Source: Capra hircus (taxonomy: Eukaryota > Chordata > Mammalia > Artiodactyla > Bovidae). Taken from it: a DNA stretch of 64,000 bases. A program made the position numbers and the translations under genes. The stretch lies in NCBI RefSeq assembly GCF_001704415.2, contig NC_030814.1:72533121-72597120 (forward strand), written 5' to 3'. The notes beneath the pieces were generated by a model that saw nothing but the letters and a program-made list of their open reading frames with translations, had not been told where the DNA came from and did no database searches. Below are positions 1-11,200 of the stretch, one piece after another (the first letter of the stretch is position 1; every line of letters starts with the position of its first letter).

Positions 1-2
1 AA

Positions 3-1058
3 GTAGAGGCTACATCTTCGCCGAACGAGAAGCCACTGGGCCCAGAGAAGCCGGATCCTGGATCCTCAGCATCAGCAGGCTCTATTGCCTCTGGAAAGGT
101 GGCGCCTGTAGCCCTGGACAAGACTGACTCTGTGCCTCCAAGAAAGGGGGAGCCCCCATCGTCAGGGAAGGGGGACAGCCTGACTCTGGAGAAGGCCTCC
201 TCCAGGCAGGCAGATGACAAACCCTGTGACTCCGCTCCTTCTCCCGCAGATGGCGGGGGCCGCGTGGAGCCAGCGTCACTGCCCAGCTCCGAGGCCTCCA
301 GCCTCGTCCGGAAGGACCCGGCGGCTGCCAGGGCCGAGAGAAGCCCCGGCCTGGAGGCGGTCGCGCCGCCGCCGCCCGGGCCGCGGACTCGCGACAACTT
401 CACCAAGGTGCCGTCGTGGGAGGCGAGCGCCCCGCCGCCACGCGAGGACGCGGGCACGCAGGCGGGCTCGCAGGCCTGCGTATCGGTGGCCGTGAGCCCC
501 ATGTCTCCGCAGGACGGCGCGGGCGGCCCGGCCTTCAGCTTCCAGGGGGCGCCGCGCGCGCCCAGCCCCGCGCCCGGGCCGCCCTCTCGCCGGGACGCGG
601 GCCTGCAAGTGTCCCTGGGCGCCGCCGAGACGCGCTCCGTGGCCACTGGGCCCATGACGCCGCAGGCCGCCGCGCCGCCCGCCTTCCCCGAAGTGCGGGT
701 GCGGCCGGGCTCCGCGCTGGCGGCCGCCGCGGCGCCCCCCGAGGCGGTCGAGCCGGTGCGCGACGTAAGCTGGGACGAAAAGGGCATGACGTGGGAGGTG
801 TACGGCGCCGCCATGGAGGTGGAGGTGCTGGGCATGGCCATCCAGAAGCATCTGGAGCGACAGATCGAGGAGCACGGTCGCCAGGGGGCGCCCGCGCCGC
901 CACCTCCCGCTGCGCGCCCGGGCCCCGGCCGCGCGGGCTCTGTCCGCACCGCGCCCGCTGAGGGAGCCGCCAAGCGCCCGCCGGGCCTCTTCCGCGCGCT
1001 GCTGCAGAGTGTGCGGCGCCCGCGATGCTGCTCGCGGGCCGGGCCCACGGCCGAGTGA
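3..1058 (+). CDS. GPRIN1: GPRIN1, C-terminal part (5' truncated by window edge)
   Basis: The reading frame is open from base 3 to the TGA at 1056-1058 (351 visible codons) and has no start in the window, so this is the 3' part of a longer gene; the human protein is about 1,000 residues. The product is G protein-regulated inducer of neurite outgrowth 1, a membrane-associated partner of activated Galpha-o/z that promotes neurite extension. Visible evidence: a low-complexity Pro/Ala/Ser-rich stretch with the paired motifs VSPMSPQ and TGPMTPQ, then the conserved family C-terminal domain with SWDEKGMTWEVYGAA and an acidic/basic helix ending ERQIEEH, and the tail RRPRCCSRAGPTAE. The adjacent cysteines are the expected palmitoylation site. 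Codons are extremely GC-rich and the block is CpG-dense from about 250 onward. The next gene on the right, CDHR2, is the expected convergent neighbour. Confidence 0.93.
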   Translation, partial: VEATSSPNEKPLGPEKPDPGSSASAGSIASGKVAPVALDKTDSVPPRKGEPPSSGKGDSLTLEKASSRQADDKPCDSAPSPADGGGRVEPASLPSSEASSLVRKDPAAARAERSPGLEAVAPPPPGPRTRDNFTKVPSWEASAPPPREDAGTQAGSQACVSVAVSPMSPQDGAGGPAFSFQGAPRAPSPAPGPPSRRDAGLQVSLGAAETRSVATGPMTPQAAAPPAFPEVRVRPGSALAAAAAPPEAVEPVRDVSWDEKGMTWEVYGAAMEVEVLGMAIQKHLERQIEEHGRQGAPAPPPPAARPGPGRAGSVRTAPAEGAAKRPPGLFRALLQSVRRPRCCSRAGPTAE

Positions 1059-1965
1059 TCGGCTCCGCTTTTGTACGCCCGGGTTTCCAACCTTCTCAGG
1101 CTCCCTTCTCGATCCCAGGCCCCTAGAAGGGATCCCCTCAACGCGCGACAGGCCTCCAAGGGGCGGGCAGCATCTAGGGCCTTCTCATCCTTTCAAGCCC
1201 CCCTTTCCCTTCCTAAACACACCAATGAATGCCCTCTACCCAGCTCCCTCGTGGTCAGGAGCCCACGAACCCAGCCCCGACACCCCCCCCCCCCCGTCCC
1301 CTCATAGCCCTCAGCGCCACCCCCTCCCTGCCACACTAGGCGACCTCTGGGAACCTAGCCTTGAGAGCTAGGGCAGACTCCTGAGATGTCCAGACAGGTG
1401 CGCTGTGGTCTCCAGAGGCAGCCAGGTCCCCAGAACGGGAGAAACTGTGTACAAAAGCCCCAAGTATGTGAGGATTGGCATGTGAGACCCCCGATGTGCA
1501 AGCTCGGGGTGTATGCGAGTGCGTGTCCACGCGGCGGGCTGGCCCCGTGGCCTGGGCATCTCTTGCATGCTGGTAGTCGTCCCCTGTTCCTGTCCCCCCC
1601 TCACCTGGCCCTATCCCCACCCTCACTGGACACCACTCCACAATTCCCAGACAGGCCAAAGGCAGCTGCAGGAGTGCCCTGTGGGCGCAGCTGCAAGAGT
1701 CACAGAAACGCTGGAGGGTCATGGTCAGAGGCCCACAGCCTGGTGACAGCTGGCCTTGGGTGCTGGGGACACGACGGAAAGCTCACTCTACAACCACCGT
1801 AGTCCCTAAAAGACCACCCTCTCTGGTCCCTCATTCCCCAGTGCCGTGAGCCCCACAAGTCCCTTGTGACCACTCAGTACCCCTGTTCCCCAACCCTCCA
1901 GCCACGGTTTTTGGCTACAAACTGTCACAATACATTGGTAATAAAATACTCCCCCAACCCTTGTC
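1059..1965 (+). other. GPRIN1: GPRIN1 3' UTR
   Basis: This is non-coding sequence between the GPRIN1 stop and its polyadenylation region. It is C-rich with a C run near 1281 and contains no ORF that resembles a protein family. The 3' boundary is inferred from the AATAAA at 1940-1945. Confidence 0.7.
1940..1945 (+). terminator. Polyadenylation signal AATAAA of GPRIN1
   Basis: A canonical AATAAA lies about 880 bases after the GPRIN1 stop and is followed at 1965-1978 by a GU-rich stretch (TCAGTTGTGATTGG), the usual layout of a cleavage site. Cleavage is expected near 1955-1970. Confidence 0.75.
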
Positions 1966-2010
1966 AGTTGTGATTGGCTACAAGCAGATGGAGGTGGAGC
2001 AGCTTAGCTT

Positions 2011-2016
2011 TTTATG
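2011..2016 (-). terminator. Candidate CATAAA polyadenylation signal of CDHR2
   Basis: On the - strand, CATAAA occurs 113 bases after the CDHR2 stop. It is a known weaker variant of the poly(A) hexamer. I saw no AATAAA or ATTAAA on this strand between the stop and GPRIN1. If it is used, the CDHR2 3' UTR is only about 130-140 nt. Confidence 0.45.
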
Positions 2017-2128
2017 ATCAGGGAAGGGTAGGTGTAATTTGGGGGTAATAAGGCCTCTTTGGAGGTGGATCAGCAGAGTGGGGGCCCATGTGGAGCTCTG
2101 TGGCCAGGGTCTGGTGGCTGCGCCTCCA

Positions 2129-2263
2129 TCACAGATCTGTGGTGTCCAGGCCAAGGTTGGTGAAGGCCAGCTCCTCCTTCTGCTCTGAGCCCGCCTTCCT
2201 CCCGGACAGCTCACTGTTCCAGGGCTCTAGATCTGGCCCCATGGGACCATTCGGGGGCTCCTT
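2129..2263 (-). CDS. CDHR2: CDHR2 terminal exon 31: PDZ ligand and stop
   Basis: Forty-four codons plus TGA (2131-2129), from KEPPNGPMGPD through ELAFTNLGLDTTDL. The last four residues TTDL form a class I PDZ ligand, which in this family binds harmonin. Acceptor TCCACAG. Confidence 0.94.
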   Translation of the reverse strand, partial: KEPPNGPMGPDLEPWNSELSGRKAGSEQKEELAFTNLGLDTTDL

Positions 2264-5200
2264 CTGTGGAAAGAGGGAGGGGAGGGGTCAGACCAGGGCA
2301 AAGATGGAGTGATCTCTCCAGTCCTTAGGAGAATGAATGGGCCTTCAAGCTCACGAACAGATGGCTCCTTGGCTGGGGTCTCAGTTTCCTGACTCTGTCC
2401 CAGAGGCGGCCATGACTACTGGTGGTGCAGATGGGTTCAGGTGATGGGGTGGGCCTCAGGGGTCTACTCTAGCCTTTGTCTTGCCCATGAGCATGGCGGC
2501 ATTTTGGTCTTCTGCCAGGTCCTGAATAAGTCAGGCCCTGTGTCCTGTGCCAGAGCCAGTCCAGCCACAGTCCTTGCCACCTGTACCTCATGGCATGCAC
2601 GGTGGGTGCTGGGCACAGCCATCCATGACCTGAGGTACTCATAGGACCCCCTGAGGGAGGGATAATGTCCCCCAGTTTACAGATGAGGAAACCGAGGCTT
2701 GGAAGGCTCTCTGGCCCAGAAGGGGCACAGCAAGGTTTGGACCGCTTGTCTTGCTGACTCTAAAGCCTGTCCACAACTCCACGCTGCCCCTGGTTGAATT
2801 TGGCAGGTCATTCTGCCATCCCAGAGGGATACATCACACCCAGGTCCTGCCTGCTGGCCATCACGGCATACACTAACTTGTCTCCTGCCCTCCCTCTTCC
2901 CTCTCACCATGTGACATGTCACACTCACACCTTCACAAGACTCCCTCCTGTGGACCAGCCAGGCCCCCAGGCTCAGTTACTCCACCATGAGAACACCCAT
3001 GGGAGCAAAGCCCCAACCACCACCACCACCTCCACCCTCCCTAGGGCTCACTAAGGGCTTTTTCCAGACTGGGGTTGTTCTGGTCCCTGGTAAACAGTGG
3101 AACATCTGAGGGGGTCCCAGGAGGAGCTAAACAGTCTGCCATGCTCCCCAGAGCCCTCCACACAGACCCCCATTGGGAACAGTTGGCACATTGCAGCCCA
3201 GGAAACATGGCCTGGCCTGGGAGATAGGAGACCTGGGTTCTGGGCTGCCCTGACCTTGAGAACTTTCTGATATTGGGCAGTTCAACACCCCTCCCTGGCC
3301 TCGGTTGCTTGAAAAACTCAGACTGGATGAGCCCTCAGGTCTTTCAGACCTTCCACACAAACATTTATGGAAGGCTTAGGTGAGTCGGCACCAAGGGGTC
3401 TGTGGAAAAAGGCCCCACCTGCTTTCCACACTTGGAGACCTCAAGGCCCGCTTTCTGCTGCAGGATTCTCGGAGACTGAACCCCGCTCCCTGCCTTCGCA
3501 GGATTGGCTTTTTCCCGGCCTGAAGACTGAAGACGCTCAGTCCTCTGATCCTCCTCCCTCTCCAGACTCCCTGGGAGTTCCCTGGCCCTCCCCAACCCCC
3601 AGGTCCAGCCCCACTGCTGGGGTCTCTGACTCCACTCCCCTCCCCACTCCACTCTCCTCCACTAGGGTCAACCTTAGCCTCCATTAGGGGCCACCTGCCC
3701 AGTCACCGGCTCCAGCCCGCAAGACTGTTTCCCTCCACCTAAGCGGGAGCTTTTACTCCAAACCATCTTGAACCCAGAGATGAGCCATACAACCAGAGGC
3801 CTCCAGCATTGCCTGGTGGCCTGAACCCCCATCCATCACCTTCATCCTTGGGGGCCCATTTGGAGGCCTTCAAGTGACAGCCAGGTCCTTGGGCAGCATT
3901 CTGATATTTTAACACCTGTGAGAGGCTTTGGTTGACCAAATCTTTTCAAGTAAGGGATCCTCAAGGGAAAATAAGTTGTGAAGCATGAGGCTTCCCTGAT
4001 GGTCCAGTGATTAAGAATCCGCCTGCCAATGCAGGGAAATTAGGTTTGATCTCTGCTCCAGGAAAATCCCATATGTCTCGAGGCAAATAAGGCCCTGTGC
4101 CACAACTACTGAGCTGGCGCTCTGGAACCTGCAAACTTCAACTATGGCGTCCGTGTGCTGCAACTACTGAAGGCCGCTTGCCCTAGAGCCTGTGCTGTGC
4201 AACAAGAGAAACTACAACAATGAGGCACCCATGCACCACAACTAGAGAAAGCCCCACACAGCAATAAAGACCCAGCACAGCCCAGATTCCTTACCAACTG
4301 AGCTATCAGGGAAGCCGCAGCACAGCCAATAACAAATAAATAAAATTTTTTTTTGAAGTAAAAGTCTTGAAGCATGAAGGGTGGCTGTGGATCCCCAAGA
4401 GGGCAGGGCTAGGCTGAGGGTAGGACCCAAAGTAGAGTGGATAAGGTGAATGGCGGGAGGATACCCATCCCTACACACACACACACACACGCACACACAC
4501 ACACACACAAAACCAGAGACTATCGAAGGTCAGTGGGCCTTAGAGCTTCTACTCCAGTGGTGGCTTTCAAAGTGGGAAGGAGAGGATAGTTGCTCCTGGT
4601 TCCGGCACCCCATCCCCCACCCAGCCCTCTGATCTACTTTCCCAGTTGCGAGGTTCTCACTCACCTGCACATTAGAATCCTAGGAGCTTTAGCAGCACTT
4701 TCCTTCCCAGGCCCACCCCAACTGATCAGAATCTCTGGGCTGTGACCTGATACACTCACATCTAAAGAGCTCCCCATGTCAGCAGCCCAGGCTATGCAAA
4801 TGCTTGATCTAACCGAACCAACTAGCGTGCTGAACCAACAACAGCGCTGTTTCACTCGAGCCTACCTTTGCTCTTCAGTTGGATTATGTTCATCTCCGGA
4901 TCTCCTCTTCCCACCCCACCAGCTTTTATATAAAGGATATAAAGGGAAGGAACCAGATTTCTGAGCACTTGCTTTGTGCCAGATGGTTTTTATACCCACT
5001 CTTATTTCATCCTCACAACAGTTTTGAATAGTTGGTGTTCTGATCCCCATTTATAGATTAGAAAACTGAGAACCAGAGGGAAGAAGTCACCCACCCAGGG
5101 TCACAGTGAATGAGTAGAGGAATAAGGATTGGGTCCCATTCCAAAGCTGTGGGATTTCCCAGGGCTGAGTTCAGAGACACACCCATGTCAGCAGCAGGTC

Positions 5201-8200
5201 CCTCGAGCTCTGTCCTGAACCCCACCTCTTAAGAGAAGCACCCTAAGTCAGAAACCCCCGGTACCAACTCATCCCCCAACTTGCCTTGATTTCCTGCGTG
5301 CGATTTTCCAGATCCACGGAATTGTCATCCAGGGAGTTGATGCTGTAGGGGAGACAATGGAGCTCAGATGGTTGGCAGGCCCAGTCCAACCTGTCTGTGG
5401 CCAACAACTTCCACTACCACCATCACCATCACCATCACCACCACCATCACCATCATCATCATCACCCTTCCCCACACCATGACTATTACCACCAACCAGC
5501 CTGGCTGCCAGGGGCACTACTCACCTGATGTGGTCCAAGTCGCTGGAGGAAGATTGGGACTCAAAGCCCAGGTCCTTGGCGGGGAGGTTCAGCATGGGAT
5601 TGGCCCTGGAGAGAAGGCCCAGTCCAGTAACCATGGGCTTAACCACCCCATGGGGTCTCTTACCCACCCTTTGATCCCCACTTACCTCTCAGTGTTGTAC
5701 ACATTAGTCCCTGGAATGGCAGAGCCTGGGGGCATCACCCCCACTGCTGTCTTCCGGGCCTCCTTGGCAGCTTTCACAGCCCGAAGCTTCCGCTGGTAGC
5801 TATGGGGAACCCAGAACGGAAGGTCACTACTTTCCCTATTCACCTACTGTGTGCCCAGTACAGGCCCTGAGAATGTGATTTCACAACCACCTTGCTGGTG
5901 GAGTGTTAGCTCTATCTTACAGAGGGTAAGAATCAAGGAAGGGAAATCATTGCTGAAGACCACACAGCTGATCAGTGGCAAAGCCTAGCTTCACACCCAG
6001 ATATGTCTACTGCTTCCATATGCATTAGAAAGGGGGGAAAAGCAGCATTTATTAAAGGCATAGCATGTGCCAGTGCCCCTGTCCCCGAGTCAGGCCACTG
6101 CCAACCCACTGTCACCCTCAGGCACTGGCGGCAGCAATCCTAGGAGGGGTATGTTGGCATAAGTCCTTTTGCAGCTTGCTGCCTTAGAGCCTGCCTTACA
6201 GCCTGTAGACTCCAGGACTGGGCTGCCTCAGGCCAAACAACTGACAGGAAGGGAGCACCCCACTCATCAGCAGAAAATTGGATTAAGGATTTACTGAGCA
6301 TGGCCCTGCCCAACAGAGGATGGTTGGTGCCCAAATTTTCCCACAGCCAGTCCCTCCCATCAGGAAGTTTGCACAAGCCTCTTACCTTCTTCCATCAGAG
6401 TACAGACAGAAGAAGCAAGAACTACAGTCCCACAGCCTCCAGAATGAAAACTATAATCACAGAAAGCTAACCAAAGTGATCACACAGATCACAGCCTTGT
6501 GTAACTCAGTGAAACTATGAGCTATGCTGTGCAGAGCCACCCTAGACGGACGGGTCACGGTGGAAAGTTCTGACAAAACATGGCTCTCTGGAGAAAGGAA
6601 TGGCAAACCACTCTAGTATGCTTGCCTTGAGAACTCCATGAACAGTATGAAAAGACAAAAAGATGTGAATGACACTGGAAGATGAGCCCCACCAGATTGG
6701 TAGGTGTCCAGAAAGCTACCGGGGAAGAGTGGAGAAATAGCTCCAGAAAGAATGAAGAGGCTGGGCCAAAGCACAACTGGCCCTCAGCTGTGGATGTGTC
6801 TGGTGGTGAAAGTAAACTCTGATGCTGTAAAGAACAATATTGCATAGGACCCTGGAATGTTAGGTCCATGACCATGGATGTGGTCAAGCAGGAGATGGCA
6901 AGAGTGAACATCGACATTTTAGGAATCAGTGAACTAAAATGGATAGGAACGGGCATATTTAAGGGCAAGAATCCCTTAGAAGAAATGTAATAGCCCTCAT
7001 AGTCAACAAAAGAGTTCAAAATGCAGTACTTGCATGAAAAAAAAACAAAAAAAAACAAAAACAAAACAGAATGATCTCAGTTCTCAGTTTGCTTCCAAAG
7101 CAAGCTATTCAACATCACAGTAATCCAAGTCTATACCACAACCACTAATGCCACAGAAGCTGAAGTTGATCAGTTCTGTAAAGACCTACAAGACCTTCTA
7201 GAACTAACAAAAAAGGGTGTCCCTTTCATCATAGGGGACTGGAATGCAAAGGTATGAAGTCAAGAGATACCTGGAGAAACAAGCAAGTTCACCCTAGGAA
7301 TACAAAATGAAGCAGGGCAAAGGCTAACAGAGTTTTGCCAAGAGAACATGCTGGTCATAGCAAACACCCTTTTCCAAAAACCCAAGAGTCACCCAAGAGA
7401 TGACTCTACACATGGACATCACCAGATGGTTAACACCAAAATCAGGTTGATTATGTTCTTTGCAGTCAAAGATGAAGACGCTCTCTACAGTCAGCAAAAA
7501 CAAGACCTGGAGCTGTGGCTCAGACCATAGGCTCCTTATTGCAAAATTCAGACTTAAATTGAAGAAAGTAGGGAAAACCATTAGACCATTCAGGTATGAC
7601 CTAAGTCAAATCACTTACGATGATACAGTGGAGGTGATGAGTAGATTCAAGTGATTAGATCTGGTAGACAGAGTGCCTGAAGAACTATGGATGGAGGTTT
7701 GTAACACCGTACAGGAGGCAGTGACCAAAACCGTCCCCAAGGAAAAGAAATGCAAGAAGGCAAAGTTGTTGACTGAGGAGGCCTAACAAATAGCTGCGAA
7801 AAGAAGAGAAACTAAAGGCAAAGGAGAAAAGGAAGGATATACCCATCTGAATGCAGAGTTCCAGAGAATAGCAAGGAGAGATGAGAAAGTCTTCCTAAGT
7901 GAACAACACAAAGAAATAGAGGAAAACAGTAGAATGGGAAAGATTAGAGATCTCTTTAAGAAAATTAGAGATACCAAGGGAACATTTCATGCAAAGATGG
8001 GCAAAATAAAGGACAGAAATATCAAGGGCCTAAAAGAAACAGAAGAGTTTAAGAAGAGGTGGCAAGAATACACAGAACTCTACAAAATGGTCTCAGTGAC
8101 CTGGATAAGCTTGATGATGAGATCACTCATCTAGAGCCAGACATCCTGGAGTGTGATGCCAAGTGGGCCTTAGGAAGCATTACTGTGAACAAAGCTAGTG

Positions 8201-11200
8201 GAGGTGATGGAATTCCAGCTGAGGTACTTCAAATCCTAAAAGATGATGCTGTTCAAGTACCACACTCAATATGTTGGTAAATTTGGAAAACTCAGCCACA
8301 AGTGGCCACAATACTGGAAAAGGCCAGTTTTCATTCCAATCCCAAAGCAAGGCAATGGCAAAGAATGTTCAAACTACCATACAGTTGTGCTCATTTCATG
8401 CGTTAGCAAGGTAATGATCAAAATCCTTTAAACTATGCTTCAAAAGCATATAAACCAAGAACTTCCAAATGTACAAGCCGGTTTTAGAAAAGGCAGAGGA
8501 ACCAGATACCAAATTGCCAACGTCCACTGGATCATAGAGAAAGCAAGGAAATTCCAGAAAAACATCTACTTCTGCCCCATTAACTAGGCTAAAGCCTTTG
8601 ACTATGGATCACAACAAACTGTAGAAAATTCTTAAAGAGATGGGAATACCAGACCACCTTACCTGCCTCCTGAGAAACCTATATGCAGGTCAAGAAACAA
8701 CAGTTAGAACAACGGACTGGTTCAAAATTGGGAAAGGAGTACATAAAGGCTGTATATTGTCACCCTGCTTATTTAAGTTATATGCAGAGTACATCACATG
8801 AAATCACTGTAGACAGTGACTGCAGCCATGAAATTAAAAGACACTTGCTCCTTGGAAGAAAAGCTATGACCAATCTAGACAGCATATTAAAAAGCAGAGA
8901 CATCACTTTGCCGACAAAAGTCTGTGTAGTCAAAGCTATGGTTTTTCCTGTAGTCATGTATGGATGTGAGAGTTGGACCATAAAGAAAGCTGAGCACTGA
9001 AGAATTGATGCTTTTGAACTGTGATTCTGGGGAAGATTCTTGAGAGTCTTAGAATGCAAGAAGATCAAATCAGTCAATGCTAAAGAAAATCAACCCTGAA
9101 TACTCATTGGAAGGACTGATGTTGGAGCTCCAATACCTTGGCCACCTGATGCAAAGAGCTAACTCATTGGAAAAGACCCTGATGCTGGGAAAAACTGAAG
9201 GCAGGGGGAGGAGGCAACAGAGGATGAGATGGTTGGATGGCATCACCGACTCAATGGACATGAGTTTGAACAAACTCTGGAAGATAGTGAAGAACAAGGA
9301 AGCCTGGGGTGCTGCAGTCCATGGGGTTGCAGACAGTCAGACAAGACTGAGTGACTGAACAACAGCAACATATGCCAGAAGTCTGCTGGTATGAGATGCA
9401 CATGGATCCCTGAAATGATTTGGGGAATGTAGCATCAAGCCTATTCTGCAAATGAGGAAACTGAGGCTTGGGAAGGGGAGATGACCTACCCAAGGGGTCA
9501 TAAGGAGTCACTGGGGATTGAATACAGATGTACCTGACACCTAAGCCCCAGGTTTCTCTACCCCTAGATATCTTGGGTGGTGAGAGAGGGGAGGTTGGAG
9601 ACACAGAGGGTGATGGGAGCAGCACCTCTTCTGGGTACACATGATGATCGTGCTAAAGATCACAATGACCAGCAGCAAAGCCACTCCCAGTCCTATGGTG
9701 ACGTTGCGGAGTGTGTCCGGTGACTCCGACTCTTGGCTCTCCTGGGAGCCCTGGAGAAGAAGGAATGTGATGGGAGGAGGCTGTGGGGTCAGTCTCCCGC
9801 CTTCCTGCTCCCCCATTACCTCTGTCCTGCCAACACTCACCAGTACCACCAGCCCCAGCTGCAGCAGCTGCGTCAGGGAGTCCTGGTCATTCCGGATCAT
9901 CCTGGCCACAAAGCCCCACTCAGGCTCGAGGGACATTGGCATCCCCCAGGCTTCTTGCTGACCCTCCTGCCCACCCCAAGGGCAGCCCCACTCACATATT
10001 CAGCTGGTCAAGGGTCAAGGCCGACCCATTTGAGAAGACAAAATAGGCATCAAGGTAGGAACGTCCTCGGGCCCTGGAATGGGGCAGAGGTGAAGCCCAC
10101 AGCCCAGGACCACCCAGCCACAGCCCTGCTGCTGTTCCTCTCTTCCTTGCCCCATCCACCGAGTGGGCACTCACCGAACCTGGGAGGCTATGTCCTGAAT
10201 GTCCACAATGTAGACAGTAGTCCTGGTTGCCTGAGCAAGAGCCCTGCAAAGGGGGCAGATGTCACGGAGGGCTGGGGTAGGGGCCTTAGCCCAGGCCTGT
10301 GGCCAGGGCTCTGGCAGTGAATAGGGATTGTGTGAGGGTCACCTCCTCTGGACAGCTCCACTGGCTAAGCAAGTAGCACTCTTGCACAGATTAGACAAGG
10401 AAGCCCCTTCCTTTAGGACTGGGTTTATAGTTTAGCAAGCAGAGTGCCCTTGTGCAGTGTACTGCCTTTGCAACTGTATGTGGCAGCCCTATTTAGGCCT
10501 GTCTCTGCCCAGCCAACCACAGGCCTCTGGGGGCATGCAGAATGGACATGCAGGTACAGGTATAGGGTCAAAGACAAGGACCAGATCAAACGTGGGTCAC
10601 AGACAGGGTGGAAAGATATTCCATTCAGATTTCTGTCAGGGACTAGGCTCCCAAGCCCTGTTCTCCCCCACAGGCTACCCACCCCCCTGGCTCCCGAGAC
10701 CTACGCCTTAATCTCTTCCGAGTTGGCGCCCACCTCCTCCTTGCTCAGTGAGAACTGCAGCCTCACACGGTAACTCTGGTCCACGGTGAAGAGCTATGGG
10801 AGGGGGACGTGGGGAAGATGAGACGCAAGGGACCCTGGGGCCGGCAGAGGGCGCTGGGAACTGAGCCGGAACCTCACACTCACGTTTAGGGTGATGCTGG
10901 CTTCCTGGGCAAGACCCTCAGAAGGATTGTCTTGGGCCTTGACCGTCACTTGGTAGGTGCCTTGGAGAGTGGAATCAAGGCTGGTCAACAGGCTACGGAG
11001 AGTAGGAGGGCACCACTCAGTTCTGAAACCCAAGCTGGAGTCCTCTCAGAACCTCCCTGGACCCCTCCTAGGACGGGGAACTCACTGCCCTGAGGCCCCG
11101 CTTGGCTCCCCCACCCCTGTCCAGGGGCTGCCCGCAGTTACTCAATGTTGCCAGTGAACACGCCGGCCTCCGAGGAAGTGGAGACCCGGAAGAAGCCCTG

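Larger units (their letters stand above)
2264..5284 (-). other. CDHR2 intron 30 (GC-AG)
   Basis: A 3.0-kb intron between a GC donor and a standard acceptor. It holds MIR remnants, a CHR SINE (3989-4367) and a CA microsatellite. I see no coding signal in it. Confidence 0.8.

Noticed and set aside
416..961. Alternative-frame ORFs within GPRIN1 on both strands (up to 199 residues)
   Set aside because: These are shadows of the very GC-rich GPRIN1 frame, which alone shows conserved family motifs.
4256..4320. tRNA-like box A/B segments inside SINEs as tRNA genes
   Set aside because: They are parts of CHR or Bov-tA retroposons derived from tRNA and do not fold into an intact tRNA.
5368..5799. 143-residue + strand ORF with Thr/Ile repeats
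   Set aside because: Produced by the CAC/CAT microsatellite, antisense to CDHR2 exons 28 and 29.
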